Source: Brevibacterium sp. UCMA 11754 (lineage in GTDB: Bacteria > Actinomycetota > Actinomycetes > Actinomycetales > Brevibacteriaceae). From it: 64,000 bases of DNA. Positions 30,617 through 39,550 of this stretch are shown one piece after another. The position numbers and the translations under genes were made by a program. The notes below the pieces were generated by a model. That model made no database searches. It saw nothing but the letters and a program-made list of their open reading frames with translations, and was not told where the DNA came from. The stretch's first letter is position 1, and each line of letters begins with the position of its first letter. The stretch covers positions 27,855 through 91,854 of the forward strand of contig NZ_JACBOT010000017.1 in the NCBI RefSeq assembly GCF_021532275.1, in the 5' to 3' direction.

Positions 30617-32079
30617 CGTCCTGCCTCCTGTTCGGCATAGAAACGTTCCAACGAGGACCGCAGCATCGCGGTCCGGTATTTCGCACTCGCCCGGTGATCG
30701 TCCATCGGGGTGCCCTCGGCGGCGAGGGTCTCTGCGGCGCCGTGCACGGTCTCAAGGCTCCAGGCCGAACCTTCCAGCAGAGCCTCGGTGGCCCTGGCGC
30801 GCAGCGGAGTGGCCGCGACTCCGCCCAGTCCGATCCGGGCCTTGGCCACGATCCCGTCCTCGACACTCACGGCGTAGCCGATCGCGACCGAGGAGATGTC
30901 GTCGAAGCGGCGCTTCGCGATCTTCTGGAACGAGGTCATGGGTGCCAGGGGCAGCGGGATGCGGATCGCGGTGATGAGTTCCCCGGCAGCGCGGACGGTC
31001 TGCCGGTATCCGGTGAAGTAGTCGGCCAGGTCCACGACCCGTGACCCCTGCACCGAGGTGAGCACGAGCTGTGCGTCCAGGGCCAGGAGTGCCGGTGGAG
31101 TGTCGCCGATGGGTGAGCCCGTGCCGAGGTTTCCGCCGATGGTGGCGGCGTTGCGGATGAGTCGGGAGGCGAACTGCGGGATCAGTTTGCCCAGCAGCGG
31201 GATCGAGCCGGCGAGTTCGCGTTCGAGTTCGCTCAGGGTATGAGCCGCACCGAGTTCGATGTGGTCCTCGGTCCGGCGGATGCCGCGCAGTTCGGGCAGA
31301 CGGTCGATGGCGAGCATCGATTTGGCGCGTGCTCCCTTGATGTTGACCTCGACGCCCCAGTCGGTGGCGCCGGCGACGACGAGAACCTCGGGCTCGGCAG
31401 CCAGGATGTCGAGCGCCTCGGCGAGGGCGGCCGGGCGACGGTAGCGTCCTGGTTCACCGGTGGCCGTATCGGCTCGGTGGATATCGGTGCTCGCCGAGGT
31501 GGGTGCCGGGTTCTGCCGACGCTGTGCGATCGTGTCGCCGGTTTCGGGCTGGCCGAGGGCGTAGGCGGCGTCGCGGATGGGGCGGTAGCCGGTGCAGCGG
31601 CAGAGGTTGCCGGACAGGGAGTGGATGTCGAAGCCGTTGGGGCCGCAGTGGTGGTCGGCGGCGATCGCGTCCTCGGCACGTTCTGGCCGGTAGTATTCGG
31701 CGGCCATGGAGCAGATGAAGCCGGGGGTGCAGTATCCGCATTGGGATCCGCCGCGCACGGCCATCTCTTCCTGGACGGGGTGGACGGACTCCTCGTCTGC
31801 GAGACCTTCGGCCGTGATGACTTCCTGGCCGTCGAGTGCCGCGGCAGGCAGCAGGCACGAGTTGATCGAGGTCCAACGGGTCGTCCCATCGGCGTCGGGG
31901 CGGGCGACCATGATCGCGCAGGCCCCGCATTCGCCTTCGGCGCAGCCTTCCTTGGCTGCTGTGAGACCGGCTCCGCGGAGAAAGTCCAGAGCATTGGTGT
32001 GTGGTGGCCCGTCGAATTCGTGAACTGCTGAGTTCACTGAAATCTGGGCGGTGGAACGTTGAGTTGCCGGAGCAGACAT
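30613..32079 (-). CDS. xdhA: xanthine dehydrogenase, Fe-S and FAD subunit
   Basis: The electron-transfer subunit, 488 residues. The N-terminal 2Fe-2S cluster uses the cysteines of GCAEGECGACAIM; the second cluster uses GSQCGYCTPGF and LCRCTGYRPIR. The FAD domain begins near residue 215 with LVVAGATDWGVE and includes NAATIGGNLGTGSPIGD, typical of the CO-dehydrogenase flavoprotein fold. The start is ATG 32079, which has AGGAGG upstream; a GTG 36 bp earlier is in frame but lacks a good site. It is the first gene of xdhABC-guaD. Its promoter region has at most a weak match to the purine element. Confidence 0.95.
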
Positions 32080-32225
32080 CGCACTTACCTCCTGCGCCTC
32101 GTCTATGCGGCGCACAGTGCATGGTTAGAACATTTGCTTCATTCTTCGAAACTTCTGGTTATCCATGCGAACAGCAGCGAAGAACGTGGTGTCGAGTTGA
32201 CGTGGTGACCCGGTTGGCTGGGTGA

Positions 32226-32249
32226 CCCGTCAGTGCAGCGACTGACGGG
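32226..32249 (-). terminator. hairpin between NCS2 permease and xdhA
   Basis: CCCGTCAGT (32226-32234) pairs with ACTGACGGG (32241-32249) around GCAGCG. It lies 60 bp after the permease stop on the minus strand, supporting a separate xdh promoter. No U-run follows. Confidence 0.5.
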
Positions 32250-32308
32250 GCCTCAATCGCCGTGTGCGATCTGGCCCTTTCCCCAAGCAAGATGTCCAAT
32301 CATTTCAC

Positions 32309-33790
32309 TCATCCACCTAACATAGCTGAAATCGGCCCGCGAACGAAGTACAGCACGAATCCTGCGGACACGACCCAGAGGAGCCAGTGAACGTCCCGGC
32401 CGCGCTTGCTCATCGCGTGGATGAGGGCCCAGGAGATGAATCCGACACCGATTCCGTTGGCGATCGAATAGGTCAGCGGCATCGTGACCATGGTCAGGAA
32501 CACCGGCAGCGAGGTGCGGAAGTCGCTCATGTCGATCTCGCGGATCTGCGTGACCATCATGGCGCCCACGACGACGAGCGCGGCGGCTCCGGCTTCCATC
32601 GGGATGACGCCGATGAGCGGTGCGAAGAACATCGACACCAGGAACAGCGCACCCGTGATGCAGGCGGCGAGTCCGGTTCGAGCACCTTCGGCGATGCCTG
32701 CCGCTGCGTCGACGAACACGGTGTTCGACGAGGCGGAGGCTCCACCACCGGCAACGGCGCCGATGCCCTCGACGATGAATGCTCCGCGGATACGGGGGAA
32801 CATTCCGTCTTTGGTCTGCAGCCCTGCGCTGCGGGCGAGGCCGGTCATGGTGCCCATGGCGTCGAAGAAGTTCGTGAACACCAGGGTGAAGACGAGCATC
32901 GTGGCAGCGAGGACGCCGATGCGCTCAAAGGACCCGAACAGGTCGAAGGCTCCGATGAGCGAGAAGTCGGGCAATGCGACGACCTGACTGGGTATCTCGG
33001 GTGCGGCGAGGTTCCAGCCCACCGGGTCCGGATTGACCGGGTCGCCCACGGTTCCCAGCTTCGCGAAGGCCTGGATGACCATCGCGACGATTGTGGCCAC
33101 GATGATGCCGATGAGGATTCCGCCCGGAACCTGGCGTGCGACGAGGATGCCGATGAGGATCAGAGCGAAGACGAACACCAGCGTCGGCAGCGAGGCAATC
33201 GACCCGTCCTGTCCCAGCTGGACGGGAGGCCCGGCCGGGGTGCGGGTGACGAAGCCGGAGTTGACGAACCCGATGAACGCGATGAACAGGCCGATTCCAA
33301 CCGTGATCGCGACCTTCAGGGCGTGGGGCACGGCGTTGAAGATCGCGGTTCGGATGCCGGTGGCTCCGAGGACGACGATGATGACACCGTTGATGACCAC
33401 GAGCCCCATGGCTTCGGCCCAGGTGACTTCCTGGACCACCGAGACGGCCAGGAAGCTGTTCATGCCCAGCCCCGCGGCGAGTGCGAAGGGGAGCTTCGCG
33501 ACGACGCCGAAGAGGATCGTTATGACGCCGGCGACGAGGCCGGTGACAGCAGTCAGTTGGGCGAAGTCGAGCGCCCCGCCCGCGACGTCCTGGGAGCCGC
33601 CCAGGATGAGCGGGTTGAGGACGACGATGTAGGCCATCGCGAAGAAGGCGACGATCCCGCCGCGGATCTCCTGTCTGACCGAGGATCCGCGTGATGTGAT
33701 TTCGAAGAATCTGTCGAGCAGACCAGGACTCCCGCTGCTGTTGTCAGCGGTCTTCGTGTCCCGCTGTTGGTCGTTGTCAGCCATTTTCAT
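32309..33790 (-). CDS. AzgA-type purine (adenine/guanine/hypoxanthine) permease
   Basis: A 493-residue membrane transporter of the AzgA-like branch of NCS2, with about 12-14 hydrophobic segments. Typical features are MAYIVVLNPLILGG in the first helix, AAGLGMNSFLAV, FTLVFTNFFDAMGTMTGLARSAG and VEGIGAVAGGGASASSNTVF. The ATG at 33790 has GAGGTGG upstream. It probably imports guanine or hypoxanthine, which guaD and xanthine dehydrogenase then degrade. A regulon-like palindrome lies about 110 bp before the start. The neighbouring xdhA is downstream on the same strand but separated by 229 bp with a hairpin. Confidence 0.92.
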   Translation of the reverse strand: MKMADNDQQRDTKTADNSSGSPGLLDRFFEITSRGSSVRQEIRGGIVAFFAMAYIVVLNPLILGGSQDVAGGALDFAQLTAVTGLVAGVITILFGVVAKLPFALAAGLGMNSFLAVSVVQEVTWAEAMGLVVINGVIIVVLGATGIRTAIFNAVPHALKVAITVGIGLFIAFIGFVNSGFVTRTPAGPPVQLGQDGSIASLPTLVFVFALILIGILVARQVPGGILIGIIVATIVAMVIQAFAKLGTVGDPVNPDPVGWNLAAPEIPSQVVALPDFSLIGAFDLFGSFERIGVLAATMLVFTLVFTNFFDAMGTMTGLARSAGLQTKDGMFPRIRGAFIVEGIGAVAGGGASASSNTVFVDAAAGIAEGARTGLAACITGALFLVSMFFAPLIGVIPMEAGAAALVVVGAMMVTQIREIDMSDFRTSLPVFLTMVTMPLTYSIANGIGVGFISWALIHAMSKRGRDVHWLLWVVSAGFVLYFVRGPISAMLGG

Positions 33791-33898
33791 GGACCACCTC
33801 AAGTTGTTCGATTTGATCAGTCGGCAACATCATCGTCGGCGACCATGCGCCTTGAACATGCGCAGAGAAACGGACGCAGCTTCCACAACAGAAATTTC

Positions 33899-33915
33899 TT
33901 TTCACATCATGGAAA
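33899..33915. promoter_or_regulatory. operator-like palindrome before the AzgA-type permease gene
   Basis: On the minus strand it reads TTTCCATGATGTGAAAA, 13 of 17 matches to the regulon element. A partial match (TTGTGGAA half) is at 33880-33896. The stretch 33917-34140 beyond it shows no convincing gene. Confidence 0.55.
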
Positions 33916-34150
33916 GACACTTCCGTTCCGACAGACCAGTTAAGTCTGTTTTGCATAATGTGTCAACGATCACAATCTGATTGCGCTGTCAGATCAGGGA
34001 CAGTTCGCCCGTCTCGACCACACGCAATCATCGCAAACCACACGCTTGCCCCTGTCATCGGGGTGGTTGCCCGCGGCCCTCGGAGGCGGGGTTCGCAGTC
34101 GGCACAGAGTGCTGAATGAGGACTGTCGGTCGCCTCCGCGCACAAAAATG

Positions 34151-34192
34151 CCTGAGTCGCGACACCGTTTGCAAACGATATCGCGACTCAGG
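34151..34192 (-). terminator. terminator of tRNA-Ser
   Basis: CCTGAGTCGCGA (34151-34162) and TCGCGACTCAGG (34181-34192) form a perfect 12-bp stem; the inner CGTTTG/CAAACG also pairs. On the minus strand it is followed by CATTTTTG. It starts 8 bp after the tRNA end. Confidence 0.85.
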
Positions 34193-34199
34193 CAAAACG

Positions 34200-34287
34200 C
34201 GGTGGCGGTGGGATTTGAACCCACGGTAGGGGGTTACCCTACACAACATTTCGAGTGTTGCACCTTCGGCCGCTCGGACACGCCACC
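34200..34287 (-). tRNA. tRNA-Ser (anticodon CGA)
   Basis: An 88-nt class II tRNA. The acceptor stem GGTGGCG pairs with CGCCACC; the anticodon loop CTCGAAA gives CGA (reads UCG); there is a long variable arm; the T arm contains GGTTCAAATCC. The discriminator base at 34200 is G, as in serine tRNAs. No CCA is encoded. A good hairpin terminator follows. Confidence 0.96.
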
Positions 34288-34358
34288 GCGAACAACATTA
34301 CAGTCAGCCCCAGGCGGCGTCCAAATCGAGCAGGCGTGACCTGAGCCACTGTGCCCGC

Positions 34359-34823
34359 TCACTCCGTCGGCGTGCATCGGCCAGCGGGATTCTCCCGTTT
34401 CGCGGCGAAGAAATCACTGAGCAGGTTCCGGCACTTCGTCGCCGCAACTCCGGAGTAGACCTCTGGGTGATGCAGCGCGGCGCGGTCTCGCAGCAGATCC
34501 CAGACAGACCCGGCCGCACCGGCCTTCTCATCGAATGCTCCATAGACGATTCGCGCAACTCGGGATCCGACGATCGCACCTGCACACATCGCACAGGGCT
34601 CTAGGGTGACGACAAGGGTAGCGTCGTCGAGGCGCCACCGTCCGGTCGCCTCGGCGGCATTGCGCAGTGCCATGAGCTCGGCATGCCCGAGCGGGTCCTG
34701 ATCGACTTCGCGTCTGTTGTGACCGCGCCCGATCACCGCGCCATCCCCGCTGAGCACCACAGCCCCGACGGGAACGTCGTCATGCGCACTCGCCAGCGCC
34801 GCCTCGGCGAGGGCGAGTGCCAT
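34359..34823 (-). CDS. tadA: tRNA-specific adenosine deaminase
   Basis: Converts adenosine 34 to inosine in tRNA-Arg(ACG). The zinc and catalytic residues are His47 and Glu49 in [11 protein letters not shown] and Cys77/Cys80 in [19 protein letters not shown] is also typical. From ATG 34823 the protein is 154 residues. Upstream codons in frame read HTHFQDW, which resembles the TadA N-terminus, and the frame stays open to a CTG at 34901 that overlaps the upstream gene's TGA; no ATG, GTG or TTG lies between. The true start may therefore be further upstream. It follows its partner gene closely. Confidence 0.92.
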   Translation of the reverse strand: MALALAEAALASAHDDVPVGAVVLSGDGAVIGRGHNRREVDQDPLGHAELMALRNAAEATGRWRLDDATLVVTLEPCAMCAGAIVGSRVARIVYGAFDEKAGAAGSVWDLLRDRAALHHPEVYSGVAATKCRNLLSDFFAAKRENPAGRCTPTE

Positions 34824-34897
34824 CCAATCCTGGAAGTGCGTGTGGGCACCGAAACCGAGATCCGCACTCTCCCCCGGCGAAGCCTCTTCCGGTGAGC

Positions 34898-35452
34898 TCA
34901 GCGGGCGGCCTGGAGCTGATCGGCGAACCCGACGGTCTCACCGACATGGGCAACGACGCGGGCAGGGTCCGAGCGGTACTTCTCCACCTGCTCGATGAGA
35001 TCGGCGGGCAGGACTCCGCGGTCGGCGTAGATCTCGGCATCGCCGCCCCATTCGGCGTCGGCGTCGAACTCGAGCATCGCAACCTCTTCATCCTCGGCGT
35101 CGTCATCGGTCGAGGCGACCGCATCTTCTTCGAGACCGAACTCCTCCTCCGGCTCAGCCTCATAGGCATCGGGCTGCGAATCGAGGAAGTCGGCGAATAT
35201 ATCCGCGAAGGGGCTGAGCTCGACGGCACGCAGGTCAGACAGGAAGACTTTGATCTCGTTGTTCTCGCAGACTCGCACGAGGCCGAACCATTCGTCCTCG
35301 TGCTCGATGACCGCGACCGATTCGCCGTCTTCCGAGCCGGCCGCCTGCATCATCTCAACAAGGCTGTCGAGATCCGAGGCATCCCGGACATCGACATCGA
35401 GCGCACGAAAACCATCGCTTGTTTCGGCAAGGATCTCAGTGAAGTAGGACAT
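34898..35452 (-). CDS. tRNA adenosine deaminase-associated protein
   Basis: A 184-residue acidic actinobacterial protein found next to tadA and so named by association. The sequence has a globular N-terminal half ([19 protein letters not shown]) and an Asp/Glu-rich stretch ([20 protein letters not shown]) around residues 115-135. No catalytic motif is evident. The ATG at 35452 has GGGAG upstream. It is transcribed divergently from upp, with tadA immediately downstream, so a role in TadA function or stability is plausible but not shown. Confidence 0.82.
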   Translation of the reverse strand: MSYFTEILAETSDGFRALDVDVRDASDLDSLVEMMQAAGSEDGESVAVIEHEDEWFGLVRVCENNEIKVFLSDLRAVELSPFADIFADFLDSQPDAYEAEPEEEFGLEEDAVASTDDDAEDEEVAMLEFDADAEWGGDAEIYADRGVLPADLIEQVEKYRSDPARVVAHVGETVGFADQLQAAR

Positions 35453-35530
35453 GCTCCCATTGTGACTCCTCGGCCGACCATTCACCACAGCTCCACGCGC
35501 GAAGATGAAAAGTTCCGTACCATTTCTCTT

Positions 35531-36169
35531 ATGCGCCTTCATGTAGCCGATCACCCGCTCATCGCCCACAAACTCAGCGTCCTACGTGACCAGAGCACGG
35601 ATTCTGCTCGCTTCCGTCAGCTCACCGAGGAGCTCGTCATGCTCCTCGCCTATGAGGCCACCCGCTCGGTTGCGGTCGAGGACAAGGAGATCACGACCCC
35701 CGTCACGACGTTCACCGGCACCCGCCTGGCCGAACCGCGTCCGGTCGTCGTTCCGATCCTGCGCGCGGGCCTGGGCATGCTCGACGGCATGCTGCGCATC
35801 CTCCCCACCGCCGAGGTCGGCTTTCTGGGGATGGTCCGCGACGAGGAGACATTTGAGCCCAGCGCATACGCAGATCGTCTGCCCGATGACCTCAGCGGTC
35901 GGCAGATCTTCGTCGTCGATCCGATGCTGGCCACGGGTGGGACCTTGGCCATGGCCATCGACTTCCTCCTCGCCCGAGGTGCCAGGGACGTCACGGCGGT
36001 CTGTCTCGTCAGTGCTCCAGAGGGCGTCGCGCGCATTGAGAAGGACTACGCACAGTCGGCGAATGTCGAGATCTACACGGCGGCACTCGACGAGAAGCTC
36101 AACGAGAAGGGCTATATCGTCCCCGGGCTCGGCGATGCCGGCGACCGAATGTACGGAATCGTCGACTGA
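35531..36169 (+). CDS. upp: uracil phosphoribosyltransferase
   Basis: Salvage enzyme that converts uracil and PRPP to UMP. The 212-residue protein has [16 protein letters not shown], the PRPP-binding [16 protein letters not shown] near residue 130, and [16 protein letters not shown] at the C-terminus, all typical of Upp. The ATG at 35531 starts the conserved [15 protein letters not shown]; the frame is open upstream but lies over the divergent gene. It is the usual actinobacterial neighbour of tadA. A hairpin terminator follows. Confidence 0.96.
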   Translation: MRLHVADHPLIAHKLSVLRDQSTDSARFRQLTEELVMLLAYEATRSVAVEDKEITTPVTTFTGTRLAEPRPVVVPILRAGLGMLDGMLRILPTAEVGFLGMVRDEETFEPSAYADRLPDDLSGRQIFVVDPMLATGGTLAMAIDFLLARGARDVTAVCLVSAPEGVARIEKDYAQSANVEIYTAALDEKLNEKGYIVPGLGDAGDRMYGIVD

Positions 36170-36180
36170 CCGAGGCTGGA

Positions 36181-36210
36181 TGACGCCGGATGACGAAGAA
36201 TTCGGCGTCA
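36181..36210 (+). terminator. terminator of upp
   Basis: TGACGCCG (36181-36188) pairs with CGGCGTCA (36203-36210), followed by TATTT, 11 bp after the upp stop. The remaining gap to 36451 has no gene that I can see. Confidence 0.65.
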
Positions 36211-36451
36211 TATTTCGTCACACTCGTCTCATTTTCGGGCTTTCCTTTGCAACCGGCCAGTTTTGTGACAAATAATGAAGTCATGACTTCTTCGACGCAC
36301 CCGAAGCGAATGTGCCCCGCAGGCATGTGTATGCTCTGCGTTCGTTGTCGGTGACCGTCCCTCCGCTGTCCGGCTTCGAACGAGTACACGCAGACTCCGC
36401 AGCGGACTCATTCAGTCACAACGGCCTGACAGGTCGAAGCAAAGGACAGCC

Positions 36452-37279
36452 ATGTCGAATCCAGAACCAGCGTACGCACATCCACGCAGCGCAGCTGCCA
36501 TCCGACGCGCAGGAGCCCGGTTGAGTGCAGTAGATCCGCAGAACCCGCCCCACACCTTCGGCCCCGCCGGTGTCGTGCCGTCTCCGAAGGCAGCCCGCGG
36601 AATCATCGTCTACATCGGTCTTGATGAGTCCAAGGCGGCTGCCGATGGGACCAACCTCTCCGCAATCGCCGGTGAGCTGCAGGCCTACGCGAAGGAATTG
36701 GCCTCCCAGGCCGAGACCCAAGCGGTCATCGCTCTGGCGCCGGAGGGTCGCGGCAACGACATCGATGCCGTTCGTGCCGTGGCCAACGGCTCCCCCGCCG
36801 CCACGGGCACCCCAGCTGGATCACACGGCCCGGTCCGCTCGCGCATTCCCAACCGGATCCATCCACCGACCCTGCGCCGCGAGCCCGAGCAGGGCATCGG
36901 CGAAGCCGCCCCCACAGGCGGCTTCGGATCCCGATTCGATGGGAACTTCCAGAACAGAACCGCCGAGCGCCTGCGCATCGACATCCCGCGCCGCGAGGTT
37001 CGCATCGACGGCGATCTCATCGATGTCACCACCAAGGAATTCGACCTCCTGGCGACTCTCGTATCTCATGCCGACTCCACTCTGCCCCGTGAAGATCTCA
37101 TCACGGCCGTCTGGTCGGGTGGCGAAGTCCCTGATGAGAGGACTGTTGACGTGCACATCCGACGCCTGCGCCGACGTCTGGGAGAGTACTCTTCGGTGAT
37201 TCGGACGATGAGAGGCTCCGGCTACCGCTATGACACTCACCCCGATGTCACAGTGTGGTCCGCCACCGCCCACCGGTGA
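36452..37279 (+). CDS. winged-helix (OmpR/PhoB-type) regulator without receiver domain
   Basis: A 275-residue protein. The C-terminal 100 residues form an OmpR/PhoB DNA-binding domain: DVTTKEFDLLATLVSHADSTL, ERTVDVHIRRLRRRLGEY and RGSGYRYD. The N-terminal part lacks the phosphoacceptor Asp pattern of response regulators; instead it has a hydrophobic strand GIIVYIGLDES near residue 49 and a helix-rich segment up to 95, then a Pro/Gly-rich linker. No histidine kinase is adjacent. It may act without phosphorylation or sense through the N-terminal domain. Function is unknown. Confidence 0.8.
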   Translation: MSNPEPAYAHPRSAAAIRRAGARLSAVDPQNPPHTFGPAGVVPSPKAARGIIVYIGLDESKAAADGTNLSAIAGELQAYAKELASQAETQAVIALAPEGRGNDIDAVRAVANGSPAATGTPAGSHGPVRSRIPNRIHPPTLRREPEQGIGEAAPTGGFGSRFDGNFQNRTAERLRIDIPRREVRIDGDLIDVTTKEFDLLATLVSHADSTLPREDLITAVWSGGEVPDERTVDVHIRRLRRRLGEYSSVIRTMRGSGYRYDTHPDVTVWSATAHR

Positions 37280-37366
37280 CTGAATCCTATTCTTGGGCGA
37301 AAAGTGAGCCACGTCGCATGGCTCGCCCAGCATGAGGACAGACTCAACGGTTAAGATTCTTAATCG

Positions 37367-38308
37367 ATGAACGAGGAATATTCTCAACCCAGGAAAACGC
37401 ATAGCCCAGCCAAGGGGATCACCGCGCTGATCTTCGGCATCGCCTATGCCGCATTTCTCCTGCTCCACCACCTGCTGCCGACCAGGATGGGCATTGCGCT
37501 GCTCATCGAGAGCATTCTGCCGTGGACGGGAATCTTCCTGGCCCTGGTCCTGCTCATGTTCCTCATCCGCTTCTCGCTGCTCTCAGCAATCGGCTTCCTG
37601 GTGCCGACAGTGGTCTGGGCCTCGATGTTCGGCTCCGCGGTGATTCCGGCGAGCGACACTGGCGACCCGGATATCACCGTCGCCACGCACAATGTGGGTG
37701 CCAGGTTGTCCGAACCCACCGCAGCGGCGAAGAATCTCGTATCCGCTGACCCCGACATCGTCACGATTCAGGAGCTCGAGTCCCTGTCGGGCAAGATCAT
37801 CCACAAGGAACTCGATTCCTCGTTCCAGCATTCGCAGGTCGTCGACACGATCGGCGTGTGGTCGAAATGGCCGATGTCCGCACCCGAAGAGGTAGACCTG
37901 GGACTGCAGTGGCCTCGTGCCTTCGCCACAACCGTCTCCACAGACCACGGCGACATCAGGTTCTACTCCGTACACTTGCCTTCGGTGCGACCTGGCCACG
38001 AAGCCATGCGCAATGCCGCAATCCGCAGGTTGGCCACAGAGGTCGAAACCGATGAAGCCGAACGTGTCATCGTGGCCGGTGACTTCAACACCGCAACGAC
38101 GGATACCAACTTCTCGACCCTGTCTCCCCCACTTGAGGACTCGCGGGTCGAAACCGGCGGCGGCTTCGGTTTCACTTGGCCTGCCCGCCTCCCCATCACC
38201 CGGCTCGACCATGTTCTCTATCGCGGGTTCGACGCCACCTCCGACGAGGTGCTCGACCGCGGCTCGAGTGATCACCGCGCCGTTCTCGCCGGCCTTGACG
38301 TGAAATAG
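37367..38308 (+). CDS. membrane-anchored endonuclease/exonuclease/phosphatase (EEP) family protein
   Basis: A 313-residue protein with three N-terminal membrane segments (about residues 18-95) followed by an EEP domain outside or at the membrane. Catalytic motifs are ATHNVG near 107, QELESL near 137, VAGDFNTATTD near 240, RLDHVLYRG near 285 and SSDHRAVLAG at the end, giving the full DNase I-like set. Such proteins may act on nucleic acids, phosphoesters or lipids; the substrate cannot be told. It is probably monocistronic, 87 bp after the regulator gene. Its last 17 bases including the stop are repeated just downstream. Confidence 0.85.
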   Translation: MNEEYSQPRKTHSPAKGITALIFGIAYAAFLLLHHLLPTRMGIALLIESILPWTGIFLALVLLMFLIRFSLLSAIGFLVPTVVWASMFGSAVIPASDTGDPDITVATHNVGARLSEPTAAAKNLVSADPDIVTIQELESLSGKIIHKELDSSFQHSQVVDTIGVWSKWPMSAPEEVDLGLQWPRAFATTVSTDHGDIRFYSVHLPSVRPGHEAMRNAAIRRLATEVETDEAERVIVAGDFNTATTDTNFSTLSPPLEDSRVETGGGFGFTWPARLPITRLDHVLYRGFDATSDEVLDRGSSDHRAVLAGLDVK

Positions 38309-38332
38309 CTCGTCAGCCTTGACGTGAAATAG
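38292..38332 (+). repeat. 17-bp direct repeat of the EEP gene's 3' end
   Basis: GCCTTGACGTGAAATAG occurs at 38292-38308 (ending with the stop codon) and again at 38316-38332. It looks like a small tandem duplication with a 7-bp spacer. Confidence 0.8.
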
Positions 38333-38354
38333 TTTTCATCGCCTATACGCTGCC

Positions 38355-39542
38355 TCAGCCGGTGCAGTGTCCTGTCGACTCCGGAGTCCGGTTCTGTGCT
38401 CCTGCCTGCAGTTCGTCGCTGATCTCCGCTCGCGTGAGGGCATACCCTGTCTCCTCATCGGTGGCGGACCTGGCGAAGACCATCCCCACCACGTCACCGT
38501 TCGCGTCGAGCAGCGGACCCCCCGAGTTTCCTTCGCGGACGATTCCACGCAGCGAATACACCTCGCGCACCACTGAGCCCGAATCGTAGATGTCGAGACC
38601 GCGCGCGTCGATCTTCTCCCGCACTCGCGAAGGAGAGATCGTATAAGGCCCGTTCTGGGGGAAACCGGCGACTACGGAGTCATCTCCCGGTCCGAGCCCG
38701 CCGCCGAATTCGAGGGCGGGAGCATCGAGCTCGGGAACCCGCAGGACGGCCACGTCGGCCTCGGAATCGAATTCCACCACCTCGGCGGAATACGGCCTGC
38801 CCTTACCGCCGACCTGGACGGCGAGGTCCGTTGAGCCTGCAACGACGTGGGCGTTGGTGGCGATGAGTCCGTCACTGTAGACGAACCCCGAGCCCTCGGA
38901 TCCCGTCGGGCAGGTGGTGGCAGTCGTCGTGACCTTGACGACGGATTCCTCCACACCACGACCGACGTCGACCATCGCGGAGTCGGGTTCTCCGACGCCG
39001 CGGATCTGCTCTGTCTGCCCCGAGAATACTTGCGGAAATCCTGTGGCCTCGAGACCTTGGGAGATGTCGCCCAGAGCGATCTGTGAGGAGTACGGGATCG
39101 TCTTGTCAACGGCCGCAATCACCGTGGAGTCTGCGACCCATCGGTTCGGCTCGACCCACGGCGTGGTCCGAATGAAGCCCGCCGCCAGCCAGACGACGAG
39201 GACGTAGACGACGCCCGCGGTGACTGTGCCGCCGATCGAGTCGATGCCCTGCCCGAGCTCCGAGTCCATGGATCGTTTGATCCACACGCCGACCCCGTTG
39301 CCGACGAAGGCGAACAGAACGCTGAGGACGAGCGGCATCGATGCGAGGAGGATGACGACACCGGGATTCTCCATGACCTGGGTGCCTTCGCTCAGGCGTT
39401 CGATCAGGGGTGAGAGCAGCCTGCCCACGATCCAGCCGACCACGAAGCCGGCGACAGTGGCGAGGCCGATGATGAAACCCTGGCGGAACCCGGAGAAGAG
39501 CGCAGCGATCCCCAGGATGATGATGACGACGTCGACGAGCAT
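38355..39542 (-). CDS. MarP-like periplasmic serine protease (CvpA plus trypsin domain)
   Basis: A 395-residue membrane protease. The first 125 residues contain four membrane segments of the CvpA/colicin V type; the rest is a trypsin-like domain. The catalytic triad is visible as His232 (TNAHVV), Asp263 (EADVAVL) and Ser340 (GNSGGPL). Cys211 and Cys393 probably form a disulfide, as in the Mycobacterium tuberculosis acid-resistance protease MarP, which has a similar layout. The ATG at 39542 is used; GTG 39545 is equally possible. It lies 8 bp downstream of the PrsW-like gene on the same strand, so the two membrane proteases are likely co-transcribed. Confidence 0.9.
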   Translation of the reverse strand: MLVDVVIIILGIAALFSGFRQGFIIGLATVAGFVVGWIVGRLLSPLIERLSEGTQVMENPGVVILLASMPLVLSVLFAFVGNGVGVWIKRSMDSELGQGIDSIGGTVTAGVVYVLVVWLAAGFIRTTPWVEPNRWVADSTVIAAVDKTIPYSSQIALGDISQGLEATGFPQVFSGQTEQIRGVGEPDSAMVDVGRGVEESVVKVTTTATTCPTGSEGSGFVYSDGLIATNAHVVAGSTDLAVQVGGKGRPYSAEVVEFDSEADVAVLRVPELDAPALEFGGGLGPGDDSVVAGFPQNGPYTISPSRVREKIDARGLDIYDSGSVVREVYSLRGIVREGNSGGPLLDANGDVVGMVFARSATDEETGYALTRAEISDELQAGAQNRTPESTGHCTG

Positions 39543-39550
39543 CACGAGAG

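Noticed and set aside
32134..32150. Possible regulon palindrome before xdhA (minus strand TTTCGAAGAATGAAGCA)
   Set aside because: Only about half of the positions match the element, so it is not above what chance would give; left out of the site list.
33994..34224. Small minus-strand frame with CxxC pairs (CKRC, CDDC) that could be a zinc ribbon protein
   Set aside because: It runs through the tRNA-Ser gene's 3' end and its terminator, and other frames over the same bases look equally cysteine-rich, so the pattern is probably chance.
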